Below are positions 9,950 through 18,800 of a stretch of DNA of 64,000 nucleotides, in pieces. The position numbers and the translations under genes were made by a program. The notes under the pieces are model-generated. The model was given only the letters and a program-made list of their open reading frames with translations, ran no database searches and was not told the DNA's origin. The number at the start of each line of letters is the position of its first letter. The stretch's first letter is position 1. This DNA comes from CANKHA01 sp963750965 (GTDB lineage Bacteria > Pseudomonadota > Alphaproteobacteria > Rhizobiales > Xanthobacteraceae), in NCBI GenBank assembly GCA_963750965.1, contig CAVVSK010000009.1:62001-126000 (forward strand), read 5' to 3'.

Positions 9950-10641
9950 TGCTGGCCACAGGCCGAAAGTTTCAAAAGGCGGCGCTCGGCGTCGCCTTTT
10001 TTCTTTGCGCTCTCCTTCTAATCCCGCTTACACAGCAGCCCGCTCGAGCGCAGGACTTAGCGCTGATCGCGGCCGCCGAACGCGGCGACAGCGCTGCTGT
10101 TCAAAAACTGCTGCGCGAAGGCGCCAGCATCGATGCTCGCGACGCACGGGGCCGCACCGCGCTGCTCGCCGCCACCCAGGCCGACCGGATCGAGGCCGTC
10201 CGTCTTCTTATTGCCGCCGGCGCCGACGTTAATGCCAAAGACGCCATCGCGGACAGCCCGTTCCTTTATGCCGGCGCGGAAGGGCGCAACGAGATCCTAA
10301 AAATGACACTTGCCGCCGGCGCAGACCTCAAAAGCACCAACCGTTATGGCGGCACGGCGCTGATCCCGGCCGCGCATCACGGCCATGTGGAAACAGTGAA
10401 GATCCTGCTCGCCACCGCGATCGATAAGGACCATGTCAACAAGCTGGGATGGACCGCATTACTGGAGGCGGTGATTTTGGGAGACGGCGGGCCCGCGCAT
10501 ATCGAAATCGTGCGGTTGCTGACAGCCGCCGGCGCCAATGTGAATCTTGCCGATCGCGACGGCGTGACGCCGCTGGCGCATGCCCGCCGGCGCGGCTTCG
10601 TAACCATCGGACGCATCCTGGAAACCGCCGGCGCGCGGTGA
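9949..10641 (+). CDS. Secreted ankyrin-repeat protein
   Basis: The 230-aa product has a signal peptide (hydrophobic core ALGVAFFLCALLLIPL, cleavage likely after PARAQ) and then about five ankyrin repeats of the type DARGRTALLAATQADRIEAV and LIAAGADVNAKDA. Ankyrin repeats mediate protein contacts; no catalytic residues are visible. The ATG at 9949 overlaps the rplQ stop (TGATG), so translation is probably coupled to rplQ, yet a role connected to ribosomes is not implied. It is likely periplasmic; the partner is unknown. Confidence 0.85.
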   Translation: MLATGRKFQKAALGVAFFLCALLLIPLTQQPARAQDLALIAAAERGDSAAVQKLLREGASIDARDARGRTALLAATQADRIEAVRLLIAAGADVNAKDAIADSPFLYAGAEGRNEILKMTLAAGADLKSTNRYGGTALIPAAHHGHVETVKILLATAIDKDHVNKLGWTALLEAVILGDGGPAHIEIVRLLTAAGANVNLADRDGVTPLAHARRRGFVTIGRILETAGAR

Positions 10642-10713
10642 CCTGCAAGCAAGGCGTGTCTTTCATTGCCCCAGATGGCGGCCTATATCTTTGCTGCGAC
10701 AAGGGATTCCCGT

Positions 10714-12114
10714 ATGCGCCTGGTTCGACTTCTCATTCTGATGCTGCCGGCATTGGTGCTGGCGGCCTGGTCCGCGGCCGCGCAAGAGCGGCGCGTGCCG
10801 ACCTCGCCGGCCGAGGTGAAGCTGTCCTATGCCCCGGTGGTGGAGAAGGCGGCCCCGGCAGTGGTCAATGTCTACGCCGCCAAGCTGGTCGAGAACCGCA
10901 ACCCGTTTTTGGACGACCCTTTTTTCCGCCGCTTCTTCGGCGGTGAAGGCGGGCTGCCGCGCGAGCGCCGGCAAAGCTCACTCGGCTCCGGCGTCATCGT
11001 CGATCCCAGCGGCCTGGTGGTGACCAACAATCACGTGATCGAGGGCGCGGACGAGGTAAAGGTGGCGCTCGCCGACAAGCGTGAATTCGAGGCGGAGATC
11101 GTACTGAAGGATTCGCGCACTGATCTCGCCGTGCTGCGCATAAAGGATTCGCGCGAGCGCTTTCCGGTCATCGAGCTCGGAGACTCCGACGGCCTGCATG
11201 TGGGCGACCTGGTACTGGCGATCGGCAATCCTTTCGCCGTCGGCCAGACCGTGACCCACGGCATCGTCTCGGCAGTGGCACGCACGCAGGTCGGTATCAC
11301 CGATTATCAGTTCTTCATCCAGACCGATGCTGCGATTAATCCGGGCAACTCCGGCGGCGCCCTGGTCGATCTTAACGGCCGGCTGGTGGGTGTTAACACG
11401 GCGATCTTTTCCCGCTCGGGGGGCTCGCAAGGCATCGGCTTCGCCATTCCGGTGAATATGGTGCGGGTGGTGGTCGCCTCCGCGATCGGCGGCGGCAGCA
11501 GCGTGAAGCGGCCCTGGCTCGGCGCCAAGTTGCAGGTGGTGACCTCGGACATCGCTGAGAGCCTCGCGCTCAAGCGGCCGGCTGGCGCGCTCGTGGCCTC
11601 CGTCATCGCCAACAGCCCGGCGGCCAAGGCCGGCCTGCGCACCGGCGATCTGATCGTCGGGATCGATGGGCAGGCGGTCGATGATCCCAACACTTTCGAC
11701 TACCGCTTCGCGACCAAGCCGCTGGGCGGCCAGGCGCAGGTGAAGGTGGTGCGTGGCGGCAAGGAAGTGCCGGTGGCGATTGCCCTGCAGACCCCACCCG
11801 ATACGCCGCGCGATGAGCTTGTGATCACCGCCACTTCCCCCTTCATGGGCGCTAAGGTCAGCAATCTTTCGCCCGCGCTGGCGGAAGAATTGCGCGTCGA
11901 TGCCGGCTTGCAGGGCGTCGTCATCCTGGATGTGGCGGTTGGGTCGCCCGCGCATCGGCTCGGCTTCCAGCGCGGCGATCTGATCAATGCAGTGAATGGC
12001 GAGAAGATTGGCAAGACGCGCGACCTCGACCGTGTCTCCAGTCAATCTGCGCGCGTCTGGCGCATCACGCTCACACGCGACGGGCGCCAGCGCTCCGTCA
12101 CTTTGGGCGGATGA
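10714..12114 (+). CDS. Do-like (DegP/HtrA family) periplasmic serine protease
   Basis: Envelope quality-control protease. A signal peptide (RLLILMLPALVLAAWSAAAQ) is followed by a trypsin-like domain with the triad His in VVTNNHVIEGADE, Asp in DSRTDLAVLRI and Ser in INPGNSGGALV, then two PDZ domains (GLRTGDLIVGIDGQAVDDPN and LGFQRGDLINAVNGEKIG). The start at 10714 is chosen because AAGGGA lies just upstream and the signal peptide begins there; a further in-frame ATG at 10666 would add 16 unlikely residues. 466 aa. It sits 10 nt upstream of rarA. Confidence 0.93.
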   Translation: MRLVRLLILMLPALVLAAWSAAAQERRVPTSPAEVKLSYAPVVEKAAPAVVNVYAAKLVENRNPFLDDPFFRRFFGGEGGLPRERRQSSLGSGVIVDPSGLVVTNNHVIEGADEVKVALADKREFEAEIVLKDSRTDLAVLRIKDSRERFPVIELGDSDGLHVGDLVLAIGNPFAVGQTVTHGIVSAVARTQVGITDYQFFIQTDAAINPGNSGGALVDLNGRLVGVNTAIFSRSGGSQGIGFAIPVNMVRVVVASAIGGGSSVKRPWLGAKLQVVTSDIAESLALKRPAGALVASVIANSPAAKAGLRTGDLIVGIDGQAVDDPNTFDYRFATKPLGGQAQVKVVRGGKEVPVAIALQTPPDTPRDELVITATSPFMGAKVSNLSPALAEELRVDAGLQGVVILDVAVGSPAHRLGFQRGDLINAVNGEKIGKTRDLDRVSSQSARVWRITLTRDGRQRSVTLGG

Positions 12115-12124
12115 GAGGTGTGAC

Positions 12125-13456
12125 ATGGTTGCCCGCCGAAAACCCGCAGGACCGACATTGTTCTCCGCCGCGGGGCTGGAGCAGGACGCACCACGTCCGC
12201 TTGCCGATAAGCTCCGCCCCGGCAAGCTGACGGAAGTGGTCGGCCAGGATCATCTGCTTGGAACCGACGGCGCGCTCACCCGCATGCTGGAGACGCGCTC
12301 GCTCGGCTCGCTGGTTTTTTGGGGACCGCCCGGCACCGGCAAGACCACAGTCGCGCGCTTGCTGGCGCAGGCCACCGACCTGCATTTCGAACAGATTTCC
12401 GCGATCTTCACCGGCGTCGCCGACCTGAAGAAGGTCTTCGAGGAGGCGCGTGCGCGGCGCGAAACCGGGCAGGGCACGCTGCTCTTTGTCGATGAGATCC
12501 ACCGTTTCAATCGCGCGCAGCAGGATTCTTTTTTGCCGGTGATGGAAGACGGCACCATCGTGCTGATCGGCGCCACCACGGAAAATCCCTCCTTCGAGCT
12601 CAACGCGCCGCTGCTTTCGCGCGCCCGGGTGCTGGTGTTCAAATCCCTCGATGCCGAAGCAATCGAGAAGCTCTATGCCCGCGCCGAAGAGATCGAAGGC
12701 AGGAAACTGCCGGTCGACGAGGAGGCCCGCGCCGCGCTCATTCGCATGGCGGACGGTGACGGCCGCGCTGCGCTGACGTTGGCGGAAGAAGTCTGGCGCG
12801 CCGCGCGCGCGGATGAGGTGTTCGATGCAGCCGCCTTGCAGGAAGTCGTGCAGCGGCGCGCCCCGATTTACGACAAATCGCAAGATGGGCATTACAACCT
12901 GATCTCGGCACTGCATAAGTCAGTGCGCGGCTCAGATCCCGACGCCGCTTTGTATTATTTCTGCCGTATGGTCGATGCCGGCGAGGATCCGCTCTATCTC
13001 GCGCGCCGCATTGTGCGCATGGCGGTGGAGGATATCGGCCTTGCCGATCCACAGGCGCTGGTGATCGCCAATGCGGCGAAGGAAGCCTACGACTTCCTCG
13101 GCAGTCCGGAAGGCGAATTGGCTATTGCCCAGGCGGTGATTTATGTCGCCACCGCACCCAAATCGAACGCGGCTTATACGGCTTATGGCGAGGCGATGCA
13201 GACCGCCAAAGCGGCTGGCTCGCTGCTGCCGCCCAAACACATCCTCAATGCGCCGACCAATCTGATGAAGTCGGAAGGCTATGGCCGCGGCTATGCCTAT
13301 GACCACAACCAGGAGGACGCTTTCTCCGGGCAGAATTATTTCCCCGACGCGCTGCCGCGGCAGAATTTCTATGATCCGCCCGACCGCGGTTTTGAGCGCG
13401 AGATCCGCAAGCGGCTGGAATACTGGGCCAAGCTGCGTAAGGAGCGGGGCAGTTAG
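12125..13456 (+). CDS. rarA: Replication-associated recombination protein RarA (MgsA), AAA+ ATPase
   Basis: RarA acts at stalled replication forks and single-strand gaps. The 443-aa product has Walker A GPPGTGKTTVARLLA, Walker B GTLLFVDEIHRFN, sensor ATTENPSFELNAPLLSR and the family block HKSVRGSDPDAALYYFCRM; the C-terminal half is the tetramerisation and clamp-loader-like region. The start at 12125 follows GAGAGGTG; upstream in-frame sequence lies inside the protease gene. Probably cotranscribed with the protease gene. Confidence 0.95.
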   Translation: MVARRKPAGPTLFSAAGLEQDAPRPLADKLRPGKLTEVVGQDHLLGTDGALTRMLETRSLGSLVFWGPPGTGKTTVARLLAQATDLHFEQISAIFTGVADLKKVFEEARARRETGQGTLLFVDEIHRFNRAQQDSFLPVMEDGTIVLIGATTENPSFELNAPLLSRARVLVFKSLDAEAIEKLYARAEEIEGRKLPVDEEARAALIRMADGDGRAALTLAEEVWRAARADEVFDAAALQEVVQRRAPIYDKSQDGHYNLISALHKSVRGSDPDAALYYFCRMVDAGEDPLYLARRIVRMAVEDIGLADPQALVIANAAKEAYDFLGSPEGELAIAQAVIYVATAPKSNAAYTAYGEAMQTAKAAGSLLPPKHILNAPTNLMKSEGYGRGYAYDHNQEDAFSGQNYFPDALPRQNFYDPPDRGFEREIRKRLEYWAKLRKERGS

Positions 13457-13461
13457 GTCCG

Positions 13462-13944
13462 ATGGAATTGCCGCTTAGCTCGCATGGCCGGAGCGTTAGA
13501 GCGCCCTACAGCTATCGTTGCGATCCTTCGGTTCCGGCGTTTCCCGACGACCATCCCATCATCGTGTTCGACGGCTATTGCGGTCTCTGCACCGGCTGGG
13601 TGCGATATGTCCTGCGCCATGACCGGCGTGCGCTGTACCGCTTCCTGTCTGCGCAATCGCCGCTCGGTCATGCACTTTACGTGCATTACGGGCTTGATCC
13701 TGAGGATTATGAAACCAATGTGCTGATCGCGGACGGTGTTGCCTGGTTCAAGTCCGAGGCCTGCATTCGCATGGCGGAAGGTTTAGGTTTTCCATCTTCG
13801 CTCGCGTCCGGCCTGCGGATCCTGCCGTTTCGTCTGCGCGATACGCTCTACAATCTCCTCGCCCACAATCGTCTGAAAATTTTCGGCAAGCGGGAGAGTT
13901 GTTACGTGTCATCCCCGCCCGACAGCCACCGGTTTCTTACCTGA
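13462..13944 (+). CDS. DCC-family thiol-disulfide oxidoreductase-like protein (DUF393)
   Basis: The 160-aa product carries the diagnostic DGYCGLCTGWVRYVLRHDR block (the DxxCxxC of DUF393 proteins) near residue 40, followed by YRFLSAQSP and a C-terminal segment rich in basic residues. DUF393 proteins are predicted thioredoxin-fold redox proteins; the substrate is unknown. It starts 6 nt after rarA and its TGA overlaps the ATG of the next gene, a Rossmann-fold reductase, suggesting a coupled pair. Confidence 0.85.
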   Translation: MELPLSSHGRSVRAPYSYRCDPSVPAFPDDHPIIVFDGYCGLCTGWVRYVLRHDRRALYRFLSAQSPLGHALYVHYGLDPEDYETNVLIADGVAWFKSEACIRMAEGLGFPSSLASGLRILPFRLRDTLYNLLAHNRLKIFGKRESCYVSSPPDSHRFLT

Positions 13945-15656
13945 TGTCCGCGCGTATTCTCATCCTCGGCGGTTATGGCACCTTCGGCGGACGGCTTGCG
14001 CAGCTGCTGGCCGACGAAGAGCGGCTGACGATCATCGTCGCCGGCCGGTCGATCGAAAGTGCGACGGAGTTCTGCAGCAGGAATGCTGCACGCGCCACGA
14101 TGCTGCCGCTGGCCTTCGACCGTGATGCCGACATCGAAGCGCAGCTCCGCTCGGCTGCGCCGAATATCGTTGTCGATGCCTCCGGGCCGTTCCAGGGCTA
14201 TGGCGACGATCCCTATCGCGTGGTGAAAGCCTGCATCGCACTCGGGATCAATTATATCGATATCGCGGACGGCTCCGCTTTCGTCAAAGGCATCGCTCAA
14301 TTTGACGGGGAGGCGAAGGCTCGGGGAGTTTTCGTGCTTGCCGGCGCGAGCAGTTTCCCGGTGCTGACTGCGGCCGTCGTGCGCACGCTTTCTACCGACA
14401 TGCAGCGCATCGACGAGATCACCGGCGGCATTGCGCCGTCGCCTTATGCCGGCGTCGGTCTGAACGTCATCCGCGCCGTCGCAAGTTATGCCGGCAAGCC
14501 GGTGAAGACCGGCCTCGCGGGAGGAGCGCCCGCAGGCTACGGGTTGATCAATGCGCAACGCTACGTCGTACGCCCGCCAGGAAAAGCACCGCTGCCGCCC
14601 ATCCGATTTTCGCTGGTTGATGTACCCGACCTGCAACTTCTGCCGGAGCTGTGGCCCAGCCTCCGCAGGGTCTGGATGGGCGCCGGTCCGGTGCCCGGCA
14701 TCCTGCACCGCGCGTTGAATGCGTTCGCCTGGCTGGTGCGCCTGAGGCTTCTGCCGTCGCTCGTACCCTTTGCCCGCCTCATGCACAACACCATCAATGT
14801 CCTGCGCTGGGGCAAGCATCGCGGCGGCATGTTTGTGGAGGTGAGAGGGACCGGGGCGGGTGGCGAAGCGGTAGAGCGTTCCTGGCACCTGCTGGCCGAG
14901 GGCGAAGACGGTCCCTATATTCCTTCAATGGCGGCCGAAGCGTTGATCCGGAATCTGCTGGCGAGACGTGTGCCGCCGGCCGGCGCACGCAGCGCCATCG
15001 GCGATGTCACCCTGGCCGACTACGAAGGCCTGTTCGCGCGGCGGCAGATTTTCACCGGACGCTGGCGGACCAAACCGCCTGCGCTTAACGCGCCCCTCTA
15101 TCAACGCGTGCTGGGCGAGGCGTGGAACGCCCTGCCGGATCCTATCCGGCAGATACACGATATCCACTCAGAACTGGTCGCGGAAGGGTCTGCAGAGATC
15201 GATCGCGGGACGGGTGTGCTCGCGCGGCTGGTGGCGAAGATATTCGGTTTCCCCCCAGCGGGCGACGATGTGTCCGTGCGGGTTTCCTTTACCGCGCGCA
15301 ACGGAAAGGAGACCTGGCGCCGCACCTTCGGCGGAAGCGCCTTTTCTAGCGTCCAGCGCGAAGGGAAGGGCCGCCTGGAGGGGCTGCTGGAAGAGAGTTT
15401 CGGGCCGTTTTCGTTAGGGCTTGCGCTCGTCGTGGATGGGCCGGTGTTGCGGCTGGAGCCCCGGCGCTGGAGCTTCCTCGGCATTCCGATGCCGGTAATG
15501 CTCATTCCCCGCGGCGACACCTACGAATACGCTCGTGATGGCCGATTCCATTTCCACGTCGAGATCAGCACGCCGCTCACTGGCCTGATCGTCCGGTATC
15601 AGGGGTGGCTGGTGCCATCGGCGGAGGCGGCAATGAAGTATAGAGGCAGCAATTGA
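13944..15656 (+). CDS. Saccharopine-dehydrogenase-like NAD(P)-binding protein with DUF4166 domain
   Basis: The 570-aa product starts MSARILILGGYGTFGGRLAQ, a Rossmann nucleotide-binding motif of the saccharopine dehydrogenase N-domain (to about residue 130), followed by a middle region and a C-terminal DUF4166 domain (from about RVLGEAWNALPDPIRQIHDI). The reaction is not known; such fusions are often annotated as saccharopine dehydrogenase but need not act on lysine. The ATG at 13944 overlaps the upstream stop, and the end overlaps a TTG start of the pseudouridine synthase. Confidence 0.85.
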   Translation: MSARILILGGYGTFGGRLAQLLADEERLTIIVAGRSIESATEFCSRNAARATMLPLAFDRDADIEAQLRSAAPNIVVDASGPFQGYGDDPYRVVKACIALGINYIDIADGSAFVKGIAQFDGEAKARGVFVLAGASSFPVLTAAVVRTLSTDMQRIDEITGGIAPSPYAGVGLNVIRAVASYAGKPVKTGLAGGAPAGYGLINAQRYVVRPPGKAPLPPIRFSLVDVPDLQLLPELWPSLRRVWMGAGPVPGILHRALNAFAWLVRLRLLPSLVPFARLMHNTINVLRWGKHRGGMFVEVRGTGAGGEAVERSWHLLAEGEDGPYIPSMAAEALIRNLLARRVPPAGARSAIGDVTLADYEGLFARRQIFTGRWRTKPPALNAPLYQRVLGEAWNALPDPIRQIHDIHSELVAEGSAEIDRGTGVLARLVAKIFGFPPAGDDVSVRVSFTARNGKETWRRTFGGSAFSSVQREGKGRLEGLLEESFGPFSLGLALVVDGPVLRLEPRRWSFLGIPMPVMLIPRGDTYEYARDGRFHFHVEISTPLTGLIVRYQGWLVPSAEAAMKYRGSN

Positions 15657-17116
15657 AACGCGGTGGCAGTGGCGGCGGCGAACGCCGGGATCGTGGCGGT
15701 AAGCGCACGATCGATGCGCGTCCGGATGTACGTGGCAAGCGGCCGCCGCGTGGCGCCGGAAAGGGCCCGCTGCGTGGTAGCAAGCATTCCGCTTTCAAGA
15801 CCGCCGGTGACGAAGACCGTCGCGAAGGACCGGCGCGCGGCAAGCCGTCATTCCGGCAGCGTAGCAAAACCCAGCGACCGGTATCGACCGGGCGCGGCAG
15901 GGATCGCGCTGCCTTTAAATTGCGTGGCGAGGACGAGCGGCGTGAGGGGGCAGGCCGTGGCAAATCCTCCTCTTTCCGTCCGCGAGGTGAAGGCAAACCA
16001 CGCGAAGGGAATGCCGGAAGTAATTTCGAAAAAAAGACCGGCTTCACCTCCCGGCACAACGCGCGGCCTCCTGCGGCGGTGCGCGAGGAAGTGCGGCAGC
16101 CGAAACCCGCTCCCGTGATGGTGTCCACCGGCGTGCAGAACGTCGCCGTCTCCGCCGACGAAGCCGATATGCGCGTCGACCGCTTTCTTGAGGCTAAATT
16201 TCCCGGGCTGTCGTTCAGCCACATTCAGCGCGTGATCCGCAAAGGCGAGCTGCGCGTCGACGGCAAGCGCGTGCAGCCGAAGGACCGCCTGCAGACGGGA
16301 CAAAAGGTGCGCATCCCGCCGTTCAAGCATGAGCCGCCAAAACCGCGCGAGGGCGCGAGCGAGGATGTGAAGACGCGCGCCTTTCTGAAATCCATCACGC
16401 TTCACGAGGACGACGATGTGATGGTGCTCGACAAACCTTATGGCCTGGCCGTGCAAGGCGGCTCCGGCACCACGCGGCACATCGACGGCATGCTTGACGT
16501 GCTGCGCAGTCGCGACGGCCAGCGTCCGCGCCTGGTGCATCGACTCGACAAGGATACCTCCGGCTGCCTCCTTGTGGCGAAGACGCGCTTTGCTGCCGCC
16601 GCGCTAGCGAAGAATTTCCGCGCCCGCTCGGCCCGCAAAATTTATTGGGCCTTGGCGGTAGGGGTGCCGAAGCCGAAGCAGGGACGCATCTCCACTTTTC
16701 TGGCGAAGGAGCAGATGGAGGAGGATTCCTTCATGCGCGTTGCCCAACATGGCGACGAAGGCGCGAGCCACGCGGTCACCTATTACGCGGTGGTGGAAAC
16801 CGCGGCGTCCCGCCTGGCTTGGCTGTCACTGAAGCCGGTTACCGGCCGCACCCATCAATTGCGCGCCCATCTTGACCATATCGGCCACCCGATCGTTGGG
16901 GATCCTAAATATTTTGCCAAAGAGAATTGGGAGTTGCCGGGCGGCATTCAGAACCGGCTGCATTTGCTGGCCCGGCGTATCGTGATACCGCACCCCCGCG
17001 GCGGAACTATCGATGTTACCGCGCCGTTACCCCCGCACATGACCCAGTCCTGGAACCTGCTCGGCTTAGATCTCAGCCGCTACGACCCGATCGAACAGGC
17101 TCCCTCTGAGGAATAA
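15653..17116 (+). CDS. rluC: RluA-family (RluC-like) ribosomal large-subunit pseudouridine synthase with long basic N-terminus
   Basis: Isomerises uridines of 23S rRNA. An S4 domain (MRVDRFLEAKFPGLSFSHIQ) at about residue 173 is followed by the RluA catalytic domain with RLVHRLDKDTSGCLLVAKT, containing the catalytic Asp, and PVTGRTHQLRAHLDHIGHPI. The first ~165 residues are a low-complexity Arg/Gly/Lys region. The start TTG at 15653 overlaps the previous stop (TTGA). The exact N-terminus is uncertain, since a later start would remove only disordered sequence. 487 aa from this start. Confidence 0.88.
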   Translation: MKRGGSGGGERRDRGGKRTIDARPDVRGKRPPRGAGKGPLRGSKHSAFKTAGDEDRREGPARGKPSFRQRSKTQRPVSTGRGRDRAAFKLRGEDERREGAGRGKSSSFRPRGEGKPREGNAGSNFEKKTGFTSRHNARPPAAVREEVRQPKPAPVMVSTGVQNVAVSADEADMRVDRFLEAKFPGLSFSHIQRVIRKGELRVDGKRVQPKDRLQTGQKVRIPPFKHEPPKPREGASEDVKTRAFLKSITLHEDDDVMVLDKPYGLAVQGGSGTTRHIDGMLDVLRSRDGQRPRLVHRLDKDTSGCLLVAKTRFAAAALAKNFRARSARKIYWALAVGVPKPKQGRISTFLAKEQMEEDSFMRVAQHGDEGASHAVTYYAVVETAASRLAWLSLKPVTGRTHQLRAHLDHIGHPIVGDPKYFAKENWELPGGIQNRLHLLARRIVIPHPRGGTIDVTAPLPPHMTQSWNLLGLDLSRYDPIEQAPSEE

Positions 17117-17180
17117 AGCGTTCACTTTTGCTTGTTAGGGGTGGTGCGTGGTTTTACGCAACATATTGATTTGATTCAAC

Positions 17181-17669
17181 ATGCGCAGAATTCTGCTGAC
17201 AACGCTGATGACCATGGCCTGGCTCCTGGCGAGCCCGAGCCTGCAGCTGCGCGATTCCGGCTGGGTTGAGGTCGGTGCGGTGCCCGCCGCCGCGCAGGAA
17301 TTCCGCGGCATCATGGTGGAGGAGCCTGCCAAGGCCAGCCATCCCGCGAAGAAGAAATCGGCCAAGAAGAAAGCCAGGCCGGCGCGGGTCGGCTCGGGCG
17401 GCCTCGTCACCAGCAATCAGCCCGGCTTGCATCCGATGCAGCCGATCGAGCCGCCGCGGGCGCCGGTAACCACCGGTACGATTATCGTGCCGGAACGGGA
17501 CCCGCGCTATCCGAACGTCCCCGTCGTGCCGATCGTGCCGCGCGGCGCCACCGGAGGCGCCGGGATCGAGACCTCCCAGGACCGGGTGGCGCGTTGCACC
17601 CATCAGGGCGCGCTCGGCGGGCTGCCTGCCGGCCAGCAGGGCACTTACATCCACAACTGCGCATTCTAG
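17181..17669 (+). CDS. Hypothetical secreted protein
   Basis: No family recognised. The 162-aa product has an N-terminal hydrophobic stretch (MRRILLTTLMTMAWLLASPS) consistent with a signal peptide and possible cleavage after AAAQ near residue 39. A Lys/Ala-rich and Pro-rich middle is followed by a C-terminal end with two Cys (VARCTHQGALGGLPAGQQG and the last residues NCAF). It is followed by a strong palindromic element and a convergent gene. Real because of signal peptide, codon use and composition. Confidence 0.7.
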   Translation: MRRILLTTLMTMAWLLASPSLQLRDSGWVEVGAVPAAAQEFRGIMVEEPAKASHPAKKKSAKKKARPARVGSGGLVTSNQPGLHPMQPIEPPRAPVTTGTIIVPERDPRYPNVPVVPIVPRGATGGAGIETSQDRVARCTHQGALGGLPAGQQGTYIHNCAF

Positions 17670-17677
17670 TTCCGCAC

Positions 17678-17740
17678 TTCCGCTCATTCCCGCGACAGCG
17701 GGAATCCAGCGGGTCCCCGCTTGCGCGGGGACGAGCGGAA
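17678..17740. repeat. Double-hairpin palindromic repeat between convergent genes, likely terminator
   Basis: Outer arms TTCCGCTC (17678-17685) and GAGCGGAA (17733-17740) enclose two perfect hairpins: ATTCCCGC-GACA-GCGGGAAT (17686-17705) and GTCCCCGC-TTGC-GCGGGGAC (17713-17732). It is a complete copy of a dispersed palindromic element and lies between two converging genes, where it can stop transcription in both directions. A diverged copy occurs inside lipB. Confidence 0.85.
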
Positions 17741-17744
17741 TTGA

Positions 17745-18800
17745 TTACCGCAGCGCGGCGTTGATCTTGTCCAGCGCAGCGGAGCCCGGGCACAGCTCTT
17801 TTTCGCCCAGCGCATTGAGCGGCTGCTCCACGGTGTTAATGCTCCCGTGCAAATCGTGCGCCTCAGGCTCGACATAGAGCAGGCCGGTGACGACTTCCCC
17901 CGCCGCCCCGCGTTCCAGCAGATAATTCATCGCCGCCAGCCGATCATTGACGTTGTAATCCTTGGCCAGCTTGCGCAAGGCCAACGTCGAGCCATCGTGC
18001 TGCTTCACCATCTCGAGAGTGCCCGGCTCGTAAGCGACCTGGATCTGCTCGCGGCCGGTGATGAAATCGAGCCGGTTCACCGCCTCATTATGCTCACGCA
18101 CATAGTCGAAGCTCTTGGTTGAGCCAGTGTGATTGTTGAAGGCGACGCAGGGCGAGATGCAATCGATAAAAGCCGCGCCTTTGTGCTCGATCGCCGCCTT
18201 GACTAACGGAACCAGCTGCGCCTTGTCGCCGGAGAAACTACGCGCGACGAAGCTGGCGCCGAGTTGCAGCGCCAGTGCGGCGAGGTCGATCGCGCTGTCG
18301 CTATTGGTCACGCCGCGCTTGCTCTTAGAGCCGCGGTCGGCAGTAGCGGAAAACTGACCCTTGGTCAGGCCGTAAACGCCGTTGTTCTCCACGATATAGA
18401 CCATGTTGACGCCGCGGCGGATGCAGTGGGCGAACTGGCCCAGCCCGATGGAGGCACTGTCGCCATCGCCAGAAACGCCAAGATAGATCAGCTCGCGATT
18501 GGCGAGATTGGCGCCGGTCAGCACCGACGGCATGCGCCCGTGCACCGAGTTGAAGCCGTGTGAATTGCCGAGGAAATAATCCGGCGTCTTCGACGAGCAG
18601 CCAATGCCGGAAATCTTTGCCACCCGGTGCGGCTCAATCGACAGCTCGTAACAGGCCTCGACGATGGAAGCGGTGATCGAGTCATGGCCGCAGCCGGCGC
18701 AGAGGGTGGAAATCTTGCCTTCATAATCGCGGTGGGTATAGCCCAGCGCGTTTTTCGGCAGCTCCGGATGATGGAATTTAGGTTTGGCCAGATAGGTCAT
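17745..18800 (-). CDS. korB: 2-oxoacid:ferredoxin oxidoreductase, beta subunit (2-oxoglutarate type)
   Basis: Binds thiamine diphosphate and one [4Fe-4S] cluster and, with KorA, oxidatively decarboxylates a 2-oxoacid to its CoA ester with ferredoxin as electron acceptor. The 351-aa product has cluster cysteines in STLCAGCGHDSI and SGIGCSSKTPDY, a distal Cys in DCISPCVAFNNH, and the ThDP motif GDGDSASIGLGQFAHCI ending ENNGVYGLTKGQ. Its ATG overlaps the stop of the sulfotransferase gene by 4 nt. 2-oxoglutarate is the likely substrate but pyruvate-type is not excluded. Confidence 0.92.
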   Translation of the reverse strand: MTYLAKPKFHHPELPKNALGYTHRDYEGKISTLCAGCGHDSITASIVEACYELSIEPHRVAKISGIGCSSKTPDYFLGNSHGFNSVHGRMPSVLTGANLANRELIYLGVSGDGDSASIGLGQFAHCIRRGVNMVYIVENNGVYGLTKGQFSATADRGSKSKRGVTNSDSAIDLAALALQLGASFVARSFSGDKAQLVPLVKAAIEHKGAAFIDCISPCVAFNNHTGSTKSFDYVREHNEAVNRLDFITGREQIQVAYEPGTLEMVKQHDGSTLALRKLAKDYNVNDRLAAMNYLLERGAAGEVVTGLLYVEPEAHDLHGSINTVEQPLNALGEKELCPGSAALDKINAALR

